DNA from: Nesterenkonia sp.
GTDB lineage: Bacteria; Actinomycetota; Actinomycetes; Actinomycetales; Micrococcaceae
Length of the DNA: 64,000 nucleotides
NCBI RefSeq assembly: GCF_029265375.1
Contig: NZ_JAJUJJ010000012.1
Span: 1 to 64,000 of the forward strand
Reading direction: 5' to 3'
Shown: positions 11,224 to 21,353 of the stretch, in pieces
Layout of the letters: every line of letters begins with the position of its first letter
How positions within the stretch are numbered: position 1 is the first letter of the stretch
The notes under the pieces: generated by a model
The model's database searches: none
The model's input: the letters and a program-made list of their open reading frames with translations, nothing else
Told to the model about the DNA's origin: nothing
Position numbers and translations under genes: made by a program

Positions 11224-11285
11224 AGTCCGTTATCTCTCTTTTCTGCTCTGTGAAGATTCGTCAAGCGTGGTGAGGAAGAAGCCGG

Positions 11286-14200
11286 TCAGACTTCTTCGAC
11301 CGAGCTGGGCTCTGCGCGGCTCAGGTCGATGCCGAGCTCCTCGGCGGCGCTGAATCCGGAGTCATCGGAGTCGGCGTCGCGCATCTGGAAGGCGTCTCCG
11401 TGCTCGTTGAGCACCTCGACGTTCAGGCACAGCGACTGCATCTCCTTGATGAGCACCTTGAAGGACTCAGGCACGCCGGGTTCGGGGATGTCCTCGCCCT
11501 TGACGATGGCCTCGTAGACCTTGACGCGGCCATGGATGTCATCGGACTTGATGGTCAGCAGCTCCTGCAGGGTGTAGGCGGAGCCGTAGGCCTCCAGGGC
11601 CCAGACCTCCATCTCACCGAAGCGCTGGCCGCCGAACTGGGCCTTACCGCCCAGCGGCTGCTGCGTAATCATCGAGTACGGGCCGGTGGAGCGGGCATGG
11701 ATCTTTTCGTCCACCAGGTGGTGGAGCTTCAGGATGTACATGTAGCCCACGGAGACCGGGTCCGGGAACGGCTCGCCGGAGCGGCCGTCGAACAGCACTG
11801 CCTTGCCGTCGGCGCTGACCAGCTGCTCGCCGTCGCGGGAGGGGTTGGTGGCCTCCAGGATGCCGCGCAGCTCGTCCAGCTCGGCGCCGTCGAAGACCGG
11901 GGTGGCGACCTTGGTCGGGCCGGTCTGCTTCGGCAGGTTCGGCAGCGACTTCAGCCACTCGGGGTCACCCTCGATGTTCCAGCCGTTGGCAGCGGCCCAG
12001 CCCAGGTGCAGCTCCATGACCTGGCCGATGTTCATACGGCCGGGCACACCCATCGGGTTGAGCACGACGTCGACCGGGGTGCCGTCAGGCAGGAAGGGCA
12101 TATCTTCGACCGGCAGGATCTTGGAGATCACACCCTTGTTGCCGTGGCGGCCGGCGAGCTTGTCGCCGTCGGTGATCTTGCGCTTCTGGGCCACGTAGAC
12201 CCGGACCACCTGGTTCACACCCGGGGGCAGCTCGGTCTCCTCGGCGTCGAGGATTCGCACACCGATGACCGTGCCGGCCTCACCGTGGGGCACCTTCAGG
12301 GAGGTGTCGCGCACTTCGCGGGACTTTTCACCGAAGATCGCCCGCAGCAGGCGCTCCTCCGGAGTCAGCTCGGTCTCACCCTTGGGCGTGACACGGCCGA
12401 CCAGGATGTCGCCGGACTCCACCTCGGCACCGACGTGGATGATGCCGCGCTCGTCCAGCTGGGCCAGCATCTCCTCGGAGACATTGGGGATGTCACGGGT
12501 GATCTCCTCGGCACCGAGCTTGGTGTCGCGGGCGTCGACCTCGTGCTCCTCAATGTGGATGGAGGTGAGCACATCGTCCTGCACCAGGCGCTGGGACAGA
12601 ATGATGGCGTCCTCGAAGTTGTGCCCCTCCCAGGACATGAAGGCCACCAGCAGGTTCTTGCCCAGGGCCAGCTCACCGTGCTCGGTGGAGGGGCCGTCGG
12701 CGATGATCGACTGGCGCTCGACCCGGTCGCCCTCGGCCACGCGCACCTGCTGGTTGTATGCGTTGCCCTGGTTGGAGCGCTGGAACTTCATGATCGGGTA
12801 GTTGGTGTAGGAGCCGTCGTCGTTCTGGACGATGACCAGATCGGCGGCGACCTTAGTGACCACACCGGGCTTGGTCGCAATGACCGAGTCGCCGGCGTCG
12901 ACGGCCGCGTACTTCTCCATACCGGTGCCCACCAGCGGGGACTCGCTCTCCAGCAGCGGCACTGCCTGACGCTGCATGTTCGCGCCCATCAGAGCGCGGT
13001 TGGCGTCGTCGTGCTCCAGGAACGGAATCAGGGCGGTGGCCACCGAGACCATCTGACGCGGGGAGACGTCCATGTAGTCGATGTCGGCAGGAGCCACCAG
13101 GCTCGGCTCGCCCGGCTCGCCGCCGGAGGCGCCCACGCGGCCGCGGCAGAGCACGGACTCCTCAGTGAAGGTTCCATCCTCGTTCAGCGGGGCATTGGCC
13201 TGAGCGATATTGGCCAGCAGCTCGTCATCAGCGGTGAGGTACTCGATCTCATCGGTGACCTTGCCGTCGACCACCTTGCGGTAGGGGGTCTCGATGAAGC
13301 CGAAGTTGTTGATCCGGCCATAGGTCGCCAGCGAGCCGATCAGGCCGATGTTCGGGCCTTCGGGGGTCTCGATGGGGCACATGCGGCCGTAGTGCGACGG
13401 GTGGACGTCACGGACCTCCATGCCGGCACGGTCACGGCTCAGACCGCCCGGGCCCAGCGCGGAGAGACGCCGCTTATGCGTCAGCCCGGCCAGCGGGTTG
13501 TTCTGGTCCATGAACTGGCTCAACTGGGAGGTTCCGAAGAACTCCTTGATGGAGGCCACCACCGGACGGATGTTGATCAGCGTCTGCGGAGTGATGGCTT
13601 CCACGTCCTGGGTGGTCATCCGCTCGCGGACCACGCGCTCCATGCGGGACAGGCCGGTGCGGACCTGATTCTCGATGAGCTCTCCGACGGCGCGGATGCG
13701 GCGGTTGCCGAAGTGGTCGATGTCATCCAGGGTGACCGGGATGTCGACCTCCTCGCCGTCGCGAATGCCCTTGATGGAGCCCTCGCCGGCGTGCAGCGCG
13801 CACAGGTAGTGGATCATCGCGGTGATGTCGGCCTCGGTCAGCACCGAGGAATCCGGGTCCGCGAAGTCCTTGTCCACGCCCAGCTTGCGGTTGAGCTTGT
13901 AGCGGCCCACCTTGGCCAGGTCGTAGCGCTTCGGGGTGAAGTACAGGCCCTCCAGCAGGGAGCGGCCGGCCTCCACCGTGGGCGGCTCGCCCGGGCGCAG
14001 CTTGCGGTAGATGTCCAGCAGCGCCTCGTCCTGGGTCTCGAAGGTGTCCTTCTCCAGGGTGGCGCGGATGGAGTCGTATCCGCCGAACTCCTCCACAATC
14101 CGGGATTCGGTCCAGCCCAGGGCCTTCAGCAGGGCGGTGACCGGCTGCTTGCGCTTGCGGTCCAGCCGCACGCCGACCTGGTCCCGCTTGTCGATCTCGA

Positions 14201-14807
14201 GCTCGAACCACGCACCGCGGGAGGGGATGACCTTGGCGGTGTAGATGTCCTTATCGCTGGTCTTGTCCTGCGAGGTCTCGAAGTAGGCGCCCGGGGAGCG
14301 GACCAGCTGGGAGACCACCACACGCTCGGTGCCGTTGATGATGAAGGTGCCGCGATCGGTCATGAGCGGGAAGTCGCCCATGAACACGGTCTGCTGCTTG
14401 ATCTCGCCGGTGTTGTGGTTCATAAACTCGGCCTTGACGTACAGCGGGGCCGAGTAGGTGGTGTCGTGGTCCTTGCACTCCTCCACCGACATCTTCGGGT
14501 CGGCGAACTCCGGGTCGGAGAAGCTCAAGGACATAGTGCCCTGGAAATCCTCGATGGGGGACATCTCTTCGAAGATGTCGGCCAGACCGGAGGTGTCGGA
14601 GACACCCTTGATGCCCTTCTCCTTGGCTTCAGCCACACGGGCGGCCCAAGCCTCGTTTCCGACCAGGCGGTCGAAGGACTCGATCTGCAGAGCCAGCAGC
14701 TCAGGAACGTCGAGGGGTTCGTGGATCTTTGCGAATGAGGGTCGGCCGGCATATTCAGCGGTGCGGGCCGAGGCAGCGGTTTGAGTAGAGGTGCTCGAGG
14801 CGACCAA
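11286..14807 (-). CDS. rpoB: DNA-directed RNA polymerase subunit beta
   Basis: The 1173-residue product is the beta subunit. I choose the TTG at 14807 as start: it gives the N-terminus MVASSTST typical of the family and has GAAGGA just upstream, while the longer open frame to 14906 adds 33 residues without homologous character. The rifampicin-binding cluster (about 425-455) has wild-type residues in the key positions ([21 protein letters not shown]), so rifampicin sensitivity is predicted. It is the first gene of the rpoBC unit; unlike in many bacteria it is not adjacent to rplJL, which lie 16 kb away. Confidence 0.97.
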   Translation of the reverse strand: MVASSTSTQTAASARTAEYAGRPSFAKIHEPLDVPELLALQIESFDRLVGNEAWAARVAEAKEKGIKGVSDTSGLADIFEEMSPIEDFQGTMSLSFSDPEFADPKMSVEECKDHDTTYSAPLYVKAEFMNHNTGEIKQQTVFMGDFPLMTDRGTFIINGTERVVVSQLVRSPGAYFETSQDKTSDKDIYTAKVIPSRGAWFELEIDKRDQVGVRLDRKRKQPVTALLKALGWTESRIVEEFGGYDSIRATLEKDTFETQDEALLDIYRKLRPGEPPTVEAGRSLLEGLYFTPKRYDLAKVGRYKLNRKLGVDKDFADPDSSVLTEADITAMIHYLCALHAGEGSIKGIRDGEEVDIPVTLDDIDHFGNRRIRAVGELIENQVRTGLSRMERVVRERMTTQDVEAITPQTLINIRPVVASIKEFFGTSQLSQFMDQNNPLAGLTHKRRLSALGPGGLSRDRAGMEVRDVHPSHYGRMCPIETPEGPNIGLIGSLATYGRINNFGFIETPYRKVVDGKVTDEIEYLTADDELLANIAQANAPLNEDGTFTEESVLCRGRVGASGGEPGEPSLVAPADIDYMDVSPRQMVSVATALIPFLEHDDANRALMGANMQRQAVPLLESESPLVGTGMEKYAAVDAGDSVIATKPGVVTKVAADLVIVQNDDGSYTNYPIMKFQRSNQGNAYNQQVRVAEGDRVERQSIIADGPSTEHGELALGKNLLVAFMSWEGHNFEDAIILSQRLVQDDVLTSIHIEEHEVDARDTKLGAEEITRDIPNVSEEMLAQLDERGIIHVGAEVESGDILVGRVTPKGETELTPEERLLRAIFGEKSREVRDTSLKVPHGEAGTVIGVRILDAEETELPPGVNQVVRVYVAQKRKITDGDKLAGRHGNKGVISKILPVEDMPFLPDGTPVDVVLNPMGVPGRMNIGQVMELHLGWAAANGWNIEGDPEWLKSLPNLPKQTGPTKVATPVFDGAELDELRGILEATNPSRDGEQLVSADGKAVLFDGRSGEPFPDPVSVGYMYILKLHHLVDEKIHARSTGPYSMITQQPLGGKAQFGGQRFGEMEVWALEAYGSAYTLQELLTIKSDDIHGRVKVYEAIVKGEDIPEPGVPESFKVLIKEMQSLCLNVEVLNEHGDAFQMRDADSDDSGFSAAEELGIDLSRAEPSSVEEV

Positions 14808-14950
14808 GAGGGATCCTTCCACAGACCTTCGTATCGTGCGTTCGGGATCGCTTCCACTTTTGAGCGGCGCCGCTGCGCCAGCAGCGCCGTCCACACTTAT
14901 GCCCACCGCTATATGAAGGCATGAAAAAGGTACGGGAAACGCGAAGTTTC

Positions 14951-14980
14951 AGGATACACACCGAAGGGGCACGCGCGCAA
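14951..14980 (-). promoter_or_regulatory. candidate rpoB promoter
   Basis: On the minus strand TTGCGC (14980-14975) and TATCCT (14956-14951) are separated by 18 bases, a good housekeeping-sigma match. The transcript would have a leader of roughly 135 bases before the rpoB TTG. Confidence 0.5.
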
Positions 14981-15083
14981 GTGCACGCTGAAAGAACCGC
15001 CTGCAAGCGGCGCGATGGCGTCCACCATAGCATCCACCTACCCGCTGCTCATTCGAGGGCCCGACGGGCGTGTCAGCCGGTGC

Positions 15084-15095
15084 TGGAGCGTTCCA
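15084..15095. promoter_or_regulatory. LacI-type operator, ECF operon, site 1
   Basis: TGGAGCGTTCCA differs at one base from the perfect palindrome TGGAACGTTCCA found near the HAD and lacI-type genes. The central CpG is typical of LacI-family operators. Confidence 0.5.
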
Positions 15096-15173
15096 GCGGT
15101 TTGGCCGCGCCATTTATCCCAATGTCAGCTCAGCGTTCAACCCGGAGTAACCCAGCCTCTCTAGCCTGACTGC

Positions 15174-15185
15174 TGGAACGGTCCA
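15174..15185. promoter_or_regulatory. LacI-type operator, ECF operon, site 2
   Basis: TGGAACGGTCCA is one base from the perfect palindrome and lies 90 bases after site 1, about 120 bases before the first gene of the ECF operon. Confidence 0.5.
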
Positions 15186-15305
15186 CTCCGTCCCGCAGCC
15201 CATGGAGCCTGCGCGTTCGAACGCCTGCTCCGTCTGCTCGCCATTGGTTTGGAAGCACCCTGCGCTGCGCCGCCGCCGCACGCCTCTTGCCCTGAGGAGA
15301 CACCC

Positions 15306-16253
15306 ATGACTGAGATTGCCTACCGCCGCGCTGGCGCCCTGCGCGGCACTGACGACCAGGGCCGCAGGCCCCTGGATCTCACCCCGCCGCAGAAACTGAT
15401 GATCTTTGTCCTGTCGATGTCTATGTTCGGACTCTCGAACATCCTGCTGGAGATCATCCCCGATCTCACCATCGGTCCCTTCGACCTCTCGGTGTCCTAC
15501 TTCGTCTTCGTCCCGCTGACGCTGGCTGCCCTGCTGAGCCCCTTCTGGGTGGCCCTCGGAGCGCCGCTGGGAGAGATCATCTTCACTGACCTGCTGATGG
15601 GCGATTTCTCCGGTCTGGCCGAGGTCGAAGGCTTCCTGCAGATGTTCTTGGCCATCTTCATCGCCGGCTCGGTGATCCGTAACCCCCGCAACCGCGCGCA
15701 GATCGCCGTCGGTGCCGTTTTGGTGGTCTTCATCGACAAGCTGCTCTCCGCCGCAGTGGACCTGACCAAGGTGTGGGTCGGCGTCGAGGATGCCGAGTAC
15801 GTAGAGGGTCTGCCCGAATCGATGCTGGTTCTGGAGGGAGTCGGCTTCGGCATCGACATCATCATCTCCGGGGTCCTCTTCGGCGTGCTGCCCGCACTCT
15901 GGCTGGTTCCTGCCCTGCACGGCCGCATCGAACCGCTGCTGGGCATGCGTCCGCGCGTGCCCGGTGAGCCGATTCCGGGCCAGGCCGCGGCCTCGGGCTG
16001 GTTCGTCGGAGCAGCCCTGATGCTCTCGCTGGCCTCCTTCTTCTTCGCGTTCCTCGAAGCCTGGGATGTCAGCATCGGAGCATTCGAACCGGAGTACCTG
16101 GAGCAGTACGGCACCTGGTTCCTGTGGATCTCAGTGGCCGCCATCGTGGTGCTGCTGGGCGCCTCCATCCTCCTGTTCCGCCGCGCCCAGGCCCGGCCCG
16201 TCGCACCGGCTGAGCCGGACCGCGCCGCGGCGGAAGAGGAGCACGTCGGCTGA
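15306..16253 (+). CDS. ECF-type transporter membrane component (probable S subunit)
   Basis: A 315-residue membrane protein with about seven hydrophobic segments (first one near residues 28-50, last near 275-295) and a charged C-terminal tail. It resembles the substrate-binding S components of energy-coupling-factor importers; the family member and substrate are not recognised. The start ATG 15306 has GAGGAGACACCC upstream. Its stop overlaps the ATPase start by one base, and EcfT follows, so the three genes form a complete importer operon. Two LacI-type palindromes upstream suggest substrate-responsive repression. Without a known substrate the S-component call rests on topology and context. 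Confidence 0.7.
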   Translation: MTEIAYRRAGALRGTDDQGRRPLDLTPPQKLMIFVLSMSMFGLSNILLEIIPDLTIGPFDLSVSYFVFVPLTLAALLSPFWVALGAPLGEIIFTDLLMGDFSGLAEVEGFLQMFLAIFIAGSVIRNPRNRAQIAVGAVLVVFIDKLLSAAVDLTKVWVGVEDAEYVEGLPESMLVLEGVGFGIDIIISGVLFGVLPALWLVPALHGRIEPLLGMRPRVPGEPIPGQAAASGWFVGAALMLSLASFFFAFLEAWDVSIGAFEPEYLEQYGTWFLWISVAAIVVLLGASILLFRRAQARPVAPAEPDRAAAEEEHVG

Positions 16254-18043
16254 TGGGCTCATCGACCTCCCCCATCATCGATCTGCAGGATGTGTCCTTC
16301 CGCTACCCAGGGGCCGCCGAAGACACGCTGCGCAATGTGAACCTGCAGATCGAGGCGGGAGACTTCACCACCGTGGTCGGGGGCAACGGCTCTGCCAAGA
16401 CCACACTGTGCAAGACCTTCAACGGCCTGGTGCCGCACTACTGGTCCGGTGACTTCTCCGGAGTCGCGCGGGTCTGCGGGATCGACACGTTCACCTCCTC
16501 GGTGGCGGAGCTCTCCAGCCGCGTCGGGTATGTCTACCAGGACTTCATGAACCAGCTGGTGCGGCCCACCGTGCGGGATGAGGTCTCCTTTGGTCCGGTG
16601 AACTTCGGGCTGGCCGATCACGCCGAGCGCACTGCCGAGGCGCTGGAGATGCTGCGCATCACGGAGCTGTCCGACCGCTTCGTGTGGCAGCTCTCCGGCG
16701 GCCAAGCGCATCTGACCGCCCTGGCCTCGGTGCTGGCGATGCGTCCGGAGATCGTGGTGGTCGATGAGCCGGTGGCCGAGCTTGACCCTGCCCGCGCCCT
16801 GGAGATCTACCAGCGGCTGGAGCTGCTCAACCGGGAGTTCGGCCTCACGGTGGTCAGCATCGAGCATCACGCGGAGTTCATCGCGCAGTTCGCCTCCTCG
16901 GTGGTGCTGATGAGTCAGGGCTCTCAGGTGTGGCACCTGCCGGTGGATGAGGCCGTTTACCGGTCGGCGGAGCTGGAGGACCACGGCATCCCGGCGCCAC
17001 AGATAGTCCAGGCGGCTCAGCGCCTGGGCCTGCAGGACACCCCTCGCACCGTCGACTCGGCTGTCACGGCTCTGGGCGCCGCTGCCCCGGCCGTGCCGAC
17101 GTCGAGCACGACGACGCCTCCGGACGGCGAGCAGAACGGCAGCCGCCCGTCCCCCGGGCCGGAGAGCTCCGGGCCGGCAGCCCACCGGGAGGAAACCCCC
17201 GTCGCGGCTGTGCAGAGCGTCAGCCACGGCTATAAGACGGTGAAGAATGACCTCCGCATGGTGCTGCATGACGTCGACCTGGAGGTCCGCCGCGGAGACC
17301 GGCTCGCACTGCTGGGCTCCAACGGTTCGGGCAAGACCACACTGCTGAAGCTGCTGGCCGGGATCAGTGTTCCCCGCAGCGGCGAGGTGGTGGTCGACGG
17401 CGTCAGCACCCGTTCCCGCTCCGCAGGACGGTTGGCCGACCACGTCGCCTACATCTGGCAGCAGCCGCAGCAGATGTTCCTCAAAGAGTCCATCCGCGGG
17501 GATGTCAGGCTGTTCCCCGCCGGACGCGGCGAGAAGAATGTGGACTCGCTGGTGGAGGACATCCTGCACCAGGTGCGGCTGGCGGAGTTCGCCGATGCTG
17601 ATGGCCGGACGCTCTCCGGGGGCCAGCAGCGCCGCGCGACGTTGGCGATCGGGCTGGCCATGCGGCCTTCCGTGCTGCTGCTGGATGAGCCGACCGCCTC
17701 TCTGGACATCGCCAGCCGCGACAGCGTGATCGCCATGCTGGAGCAGCTCTCCGGCAGCATCGCCTGCTCTGTGGTGGCCACCCATGACATGACATTGGTC
17801 AGCGAGTGGGCCAACAGAGTGATTGTGCTGGACGCAGGCAGGATCGCTGCTGATCTGAGCCCTCGCGAACTGTTCGACCAGCCCGAGCTGCTGCGCCGGG
17901 CCCATCTTGTTCCGCCGCAGATCACGCAGCTGGGGCAGCAGATAGGGATGAGTCCCGCCCCGCTGACGGTGGATGAGTTCGTCCAGAGATTCCGGCAGGA
18001 GCAGCCCCTGGGCGGCGACCTGGTGGAGACGGAGAGGAGTTGA
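16253..18043 (+). CDS. ECF transporter double ATPase (two fused ABC domains)
   Basis: A 596-residue protein with two ABC nucleotide-binding domains joined by a Pro/Ser/Thr-rich linker (about 283-315). Domain 1: P-loop GGNGSAKT (43-50), Q-loop Gln96, signature LSGGQ (147-151), Walker B with Asp171-Glu172. Domain 2: P-loop GSNGSGKT (355-362), signature LSGGQQRR (about 453), Walker B LLLDEPTASLD. In domain 1 the Gly before the catalytic Lys is Ala48, an unusual P-loop; the rest of that domain looks competent. It energises uptake together with the flanking membrane genes. Fusion of the two EcfA subunits in one chain is known for other ECF systems. Confidence 0.9.
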   Translation: MGSSTSPIIDLQDVSFRYPGAAEDTLRNVNLQIEAGDFTTVVGGNGSAKTTLCKTFNGLVPHYWSGDFSGVARVCGIDTFTSSVAELSSRVGYVYQDFMNQLVRPTVRDEVSFGPVNFGLADHAERTAEALEMLRITELSDRFVWQLSGGQAHLTALASVLAMRPEIVVVDEPVAELDPARALEIYQRLELLNREFGLTVVSIEHHAEFIAQFASSVVLMSQGSQVWHLPVDEAVYRSAELEDHGIPAPQIVQAAQRLGLQDTPRTVDSAVTALGAAAPAVPTSSTTTPPDGEQNGSRPSPGPESSGPAAHREETPVAAVQSVSHGYKTVKNDLRMVLHDVDLEVRRGDRLALLGSNGSGKTTLLKLLAGISVPRSGEVVVDGVSTRSRSAGRLADHVAYIWQQPQQMFLKESIRGDVRLFPAGRGEKNVDSLVEDILHQVRLAEFADADGRTLSGGQQRRATLAIGLAMRPSVLLLDEPTASLDIASRDSVIAMLEQLSGSIACSVVATHDMTLVSEWANRVIVLDAGRIAADLSPRELFDQPELLRRAHLVPPQITQLGQQIGMSPAPLTVDEFVQRFRQEQPLGGDLVETERS

Positions 18044-18044
18044 C

Positions 18045-18887
18045 ATGGCACGCCGTCAACGTGACGTCGTCAGTGTGGAATGGGTGAAGCTGGAGCTGAT
18101 CCGCGCGGCCTATGCCACCCGCGGCGGCCTGTTCTCCCGGATGGACCCTCGCATGGTGCTGCTGTGGTACGTCATCATGGCAGCGGCTCCGTGGCTGACC
18201 CACAACATCACGGTGCTGGCAGGGCTGTTTGCTCTGGGAGCGGTCTCAGTGGCGCTGGCCAGAGTCGGGCCGCTGCTGCTTCTGCTGTTCATTGTGGGCC
18301 TGGGGCTGGAGACCATCTATATCCTGGCGGTGGCCCTGCTGTTCGGCGGCAACGCGGAGACGGCTGTGGCTCTGCTGGAGCTGACGCTGAAGCTGGGGGC
18401 AGTCTCCACCGCCTCGATGGCGGCCTTCGTCTCCCTGGACCCGGAGAAGCTTTCGGATGCCCTGCTCTCGCTGCGGGCTCCGGCGCTGCTCGCCTTCGCC
18501 GTCAGCTACGGCTACCGGATGCTGCCGATTCTGGTGGAGGAGTTCAACACTGTCTTCGACAACTACCGGATCCGCTCCGCCCCGCCTGCCCGGCACGGGT
18601 TCCTCGGCATTCGCACGCTTGTCCACTGGGTGAAGATGGCGGTGCTGTCCTTCTACCCGATCTTCCTCAACACTGCGCAGTCGGTCCGCACCACAGTGGA
18701 GTCCCTGGAGACGCGGGGCTTCACCTATGCCACAGTGGATCAGCGCGGACGCGATATCCGCCTGGGGTACTTGAAGGTGACCGCCTTGGACATCTGCGTG
18801 GTCGCCACTACGGCTGTGCTGGTGCTGCTGGCCTATCTGGCCGGTGACCAGTGGCCGCTGATGCGCAGGGACTTCATGTCCGGCTGA
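18045..18887 (+). CDS. ecfT: ECF transporter transmembrane protein EcfT
   Basis: A 280-residue integral membrane protein of the EcfT/CbiQ family with about five to six hydrophobic helices and the cytoplasmic coupling stretch ESLETRGF (near 222), the place of the xRG motif that contacts the ATPases. It starts one base after the ATPase stop, with GGAG before the ATG. It completes the three-gene importer. Its stop is only 4 bases from the convergent HAD gene's stop, leaving no room for a conventional terminator between them. Confidence 0.85.
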   Translation: MARRQRDVVSVEWVKLELIRAAYATRGGLFSRMDPRMVLLWYVIMAAAPWLTHNITVLAGLFALGAVSVALARVGPLLLLLFIVGLGLETIYILAVALLFGGNAETAVALLELTLKLGAVSTASMAAFVSLDPEKLSDALLSLRAPALLAFAVSYGYRMLPILVEEFNTVFDNYRIRSAPPARHGFLGIRTLVHWVKMAVLSFYPIFLNTAQSVRTTVESLETRGFTYATVDQRGRDIRLGYLKVTALDICVVATTAVLVLLAYLAGDQWPLMRRDFMSG

Positions 18888-18891
18888 GCGC

Positions 18892-20643
18892 CTACGGCGT
18901 CCCCAGCAGGGCGGGGATCTGGCCGGGGGTGTCCACCACGTGGGTGATCCACCCGGACTGAAGTCCGGCTGCGATCTGCGATTCGGTGCCGGATCCTCCC
19001 CGGGTGATGATGCGGGTGGCGATGCCTGCCTGCTGGGCTCCGAAGGCATCGTTGTACGGCTTGTCGCCGACCATGGCAGCCTCCTGCGGGCTGACGCCCG
19101 CCATGGTCAGTGCGCGGCGGAAGATCTCCGGGTGCGGCTTCTTCCACCCGAACTCGTCGGAGCAGACCCATCCACTGATGAAGCTTTCGAATCCGTAGCC
19201 GCGCAGCACACTTCGCACACCGGTCCCGCAGACCGTGTTGGAGACGATGACCACCGGTATATCGGCCTGCCGGCAGTGCTGCAGCAGCTCACGAATGCCG
19301 GCCCTCTCGGTTTTGACGGACTTGGAGCGGTACAGCGCCTGCTGCAGCGTTTCAGCTTCGCTGAGCAGCACTGCACGCTGACGGTCGGTGGTCCGTTCGG
19401 AGGTGAACTCGCCCCAGTATGTGCGAGCGGTGATCTCGCGGAAGCTCTCCTGGTGCTCCTCTGACTTCTTGTAGGCGCCGTAGGCCCGGTGCGCGGCCTG
19501 AACGATCTCCAGGCCCTCCCCCGGGGCGACGGGGCATCCGGCTCGCCGCAGCGCGGTCTCCACCGCGTCGGCGGCTTCAGCGAAGGGCGAGGCGGGCTTG
19601 AGGGTGGAGGAGATGACCCCGCCGTGGTCCAGCAGCACTGCTCGGACCGGGGCCCCGGCGGCGGCGCCGGCCCCCTGGTCTGCCTGCAGCTGCCCGCGGC
19701 GCAGGGAGTCCCCCTGCCCCTGGGCTGCGGAGGTGCCGTTGGAGCCGGATGTGCTGCTGGAAAGGGTCAGCGGCACTGTCCCATTCGCCGCCCCACGCTG
19801 CCCGGCGGGTTCCGCGGAGCCTTCCACGGCCCGGCGCAGCAGCTGCAGCAGCTCGGCGGGGTCCTCCACGATGGCTTCTGGCACGTCCCGGATCAGGAAC
19901 GGCGGCTCATCGGTGTGCTGAGACCGGGTGAGCACTACGGCCCCGGCCCCGGCCCTGCGCCCGGCCACCAGGTCGCGGTCCAGGGTGTCGCCGACGTACC
20001 AGCAGTCCTGCGGCGCGGCGCCGAGCGCCTCCGCCGCCCGCAGCAGCATGTGCGGATGCGGCTTGCGGATGCCTGCTTCATCGGAATAGATCTGCACGCC
20101 GAAGGAATCCTGGAGGCCGAGGCCGGCCAGGATGCGGCGGTGGCTGCGGCCGGAGTGCGCATTGGAGACGATGCCGGTGGCGATGCCGTGGTCTGCGGCG
20201 TACTGGATCAGCTCCTCCACCCCGGGGCGAATGATGTGGTCGGTCAGGGCCGTGGCCATCTGGTCCAGCAGTTCAGCACCGTCGCCGACCAGCAGCGCCC
20301 GTGCCTGCTGAGGAAGATCCGCGAAGTAGAAGTCGCCCAGGATCTCCTCCACGCTGAGCTCCCTGGGCTGCAGGCGCCGCGACGAGGCATGCTTCCAATG
20401 CTTCAGGGCCAGGGATCCGGCCGCAAGACAGGCCTCCAGCTCCTCGGCCGGCACCTGCACCCGCGCCTGGGCGAGGCGGGTGTGCAGCTGCTGGGCGAAT
20501 TCACGCCGCCCAGCCGGGCGCTTGGCCGTAGAGATGATCACTCCGCCGAAGTCCAGCAGCAGCGCCTGTGGACGGCGCATCAGCGGTTCGGCTTCTGATC
20601 CGGACGGCCGCGTCGCGGCATCGGCCACCTGCAGTTCTGACAT
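18892..20643 (-). CDS. tandem HAD-family hydrolase (two HAD domains)
   Basis: A 583-residue cytosolic protein made of two HAD-like domains in tandem. Domain 1 has the nucleophile motif LLLDFGGVI (Asp31), KPHPH and VGDTLDRD; domain 2 has LLDHGGVI (about residue 338), KKPHPE and VGDKPYND. In both, the second acidic residue of the DxD motif is Gly, a variant seen in some HAD subfamilies. A linker rich in Ser/Gly separates them. HAD enzymes usually dephosphorylate small metabolites. It converges with the ECF importer and carries two perfect copies of the operator also found there and at the LacI gene, so it probably processes the imported compound; the substrate is unknown. Confidence 0.85.
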   Translation of the reverse strand: MSELQVADAATRPSGSEAEPLMRRPQALLLDFGGVIISTAKRPAGRREFAQQLHTRLAQARVQVPAEELEACLAAGSLALKHWKHASSRRLQPRELSVEEILGDFYFADLPQQARALLVGDGAELLDQMATALTDHIIRPGVEELIQYAADHGIATGIVSNAHSGRSHRRILAGLGLQDSFGVQIYSDEAGIRKPHPHMLLRAAEALGAAPQDCWYVGDTLDRDLVAGRRAGAGAVVLTRSQHTDEPPFLIRDVPEAIVEDPAELLQLLRRAVEGSAEPAGQRGAANGTVPLTLSSSTSGSNGTSAAQGQGDSLRRGQLQADQGAGAAAGAPVRAVLLDHGGVISSTLKPASPFAEAADAVETALRRAGCPVAPGEGLEIVQAAHRAYGAYKKSEEHQESFREITARTYWGEFTSERTTDRQRAVLLSEAETLQQALYRSKSVKTERAGIRELLQHCRQADIPVVIVSNTVCGTGVRSVLRGYGFESFISGWVCSDEFGWKKPHPEIFRRALTMAGVSPQEAAMVGDKPYNDAFGAQQAGIATRIITRGGSGTESQIAAGLQSGWITHVVDTPGQIPALLGTP

Positions 20644-20734
20644 GGGACCCCTTCACTATGACGCTGCCGGCAGGACAATGATGCGAGGGTACGGTTCCAC
20701 GATGACGCCGCGGCAGACTTTCGGTAAACGCCGA

Positions 20735-20746
20735 TGGAACGTTCCA
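20735..20746. promoter_or_regulatory. LacI-type operator, HAD gene, site 1
   Basis: Perfect 12-base palindrome TGGAACGTTCCA, about 90 bases upstream of the HAD start at 20643. A half-site-like ACGGTTCCA lies nearer the gene at 20691-20699. Confidence 0.65.
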
Positions 20747-20757
20747 CTCCCCATCTC

Positions 20758-20769
20758 TGGAACGTTCCA
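20758..20769. promoter_or_regulatory. LacI-type operator, HAD gene, site 2
   Basis: A second perfect TGGAACGTTCCA, offset exactly 23 bases from site 1, a near-integral number of helical turns that would allow two dimers on one DNA face. Confidence 0.65.
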
Positions 20770-20816
20770 GGCGTCAGATGGCGACCGAGCCGGCGCGGAG
20801 CGGGCCCGCCGCGCTG

Positions 20817-21353
20817 CTACTGCGCCGCAGCGGGCCGGCGGATCCACCTGTGGTGCAGCAGCAGCCCGGCCAGCACCATCAGCACCGCCAGAAGCAGCAG
20901 CGCGGCCCCACCAGGAGGCGGCGCGGCCTGGAACAGCCTCACCAGGCACCAGAGCAGACCGGCAGCTGCGAAGACGACGGCGGCACGGATCCCGTAGTGG
21001 CGCAGCAGGCCTGCAGGCAGCGCCGCGGCCACGGGAAAGACGGCGGCCAACGCACAGCAGGTATGGGCGATCAGCACCAGCCCCGCCACCACCAGGGCGG
21101 CGGCCGAGGCAGGATCGGGGCTGAGCACCGGCCAGCCCAGAATCAGGTAGCCCAACCCGGCCAGCGGTAGCAGACCGCCGGGCTTCAGCGCAGCCAGCAG
21201 GCCCATCACCAGCGGTATGCCCACCGCCCAGATGTCGGTGGGCCCGCGCCCGCTGACAGCGGCCGCCAGCCCGGCCCAGCCCAGGAACGCCGCCAGCACG
21301 GCTATCCGCAGGCCCAGCTGCTCGGCGGAGGCGTGTCTGAGTTCGCTGATCAT
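20817..21353 (-). CDS. hypothetical membrane protein of the MoxR/DUF58 operon
   Basis: A 178-residue hydrophobic protein with about five transmembrane helices and a short basic C-terminus. I do not recognise the family. It overlaps the DUF58 gene by 4 bases and is the last gene of the operon, so it probably serves the same membrane-associated complex. Confidence 0.7.
   Translation of the reverse strand: MISELRHASAEQLGLRIAVLAAFLGWAGLAAAVSGRGPTDIWAVGIPLVMGLLAALKPGGLLPLAGLGYLILGWPVLSPDPASAAALVVAGLVLIAHTCCALAAVFPVAAALPAGLLRHYGIRAAVVFAAAGLLWCLVRLFQAAPPPGGAALLLLAVLMVLAGLLLHHRWIRRPAAAQ

Larger units (their letters stand above)
14808..15305. other. divergent intergenic region, rpoB leader and ECF-operon control region
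   Basis: These 498 bases hold the rpoB promoter and about 135 bases of leader on the left, and two LacI-type palindromes plus a GCGTTCGAACGC palindrome (15213-15224) on the right. No gene was recognised. A weak TAGCCT at 15162-15167 could be the -10 of the ECF operon, which would put its transcription start on the second operator. Confidence 0.6.

Noticed and set aside
11400..14738. Long plus-strand open frame opposite rpoB
   Set aside because: Same shadow effect; rpoB on the minus strand is unmistakable.
16259..18046. Long minus-strand open frame opposite the ECF ATPase
   Set aside because: The plus-strand frame has two complete ABC motif sets; the minus frame has none.
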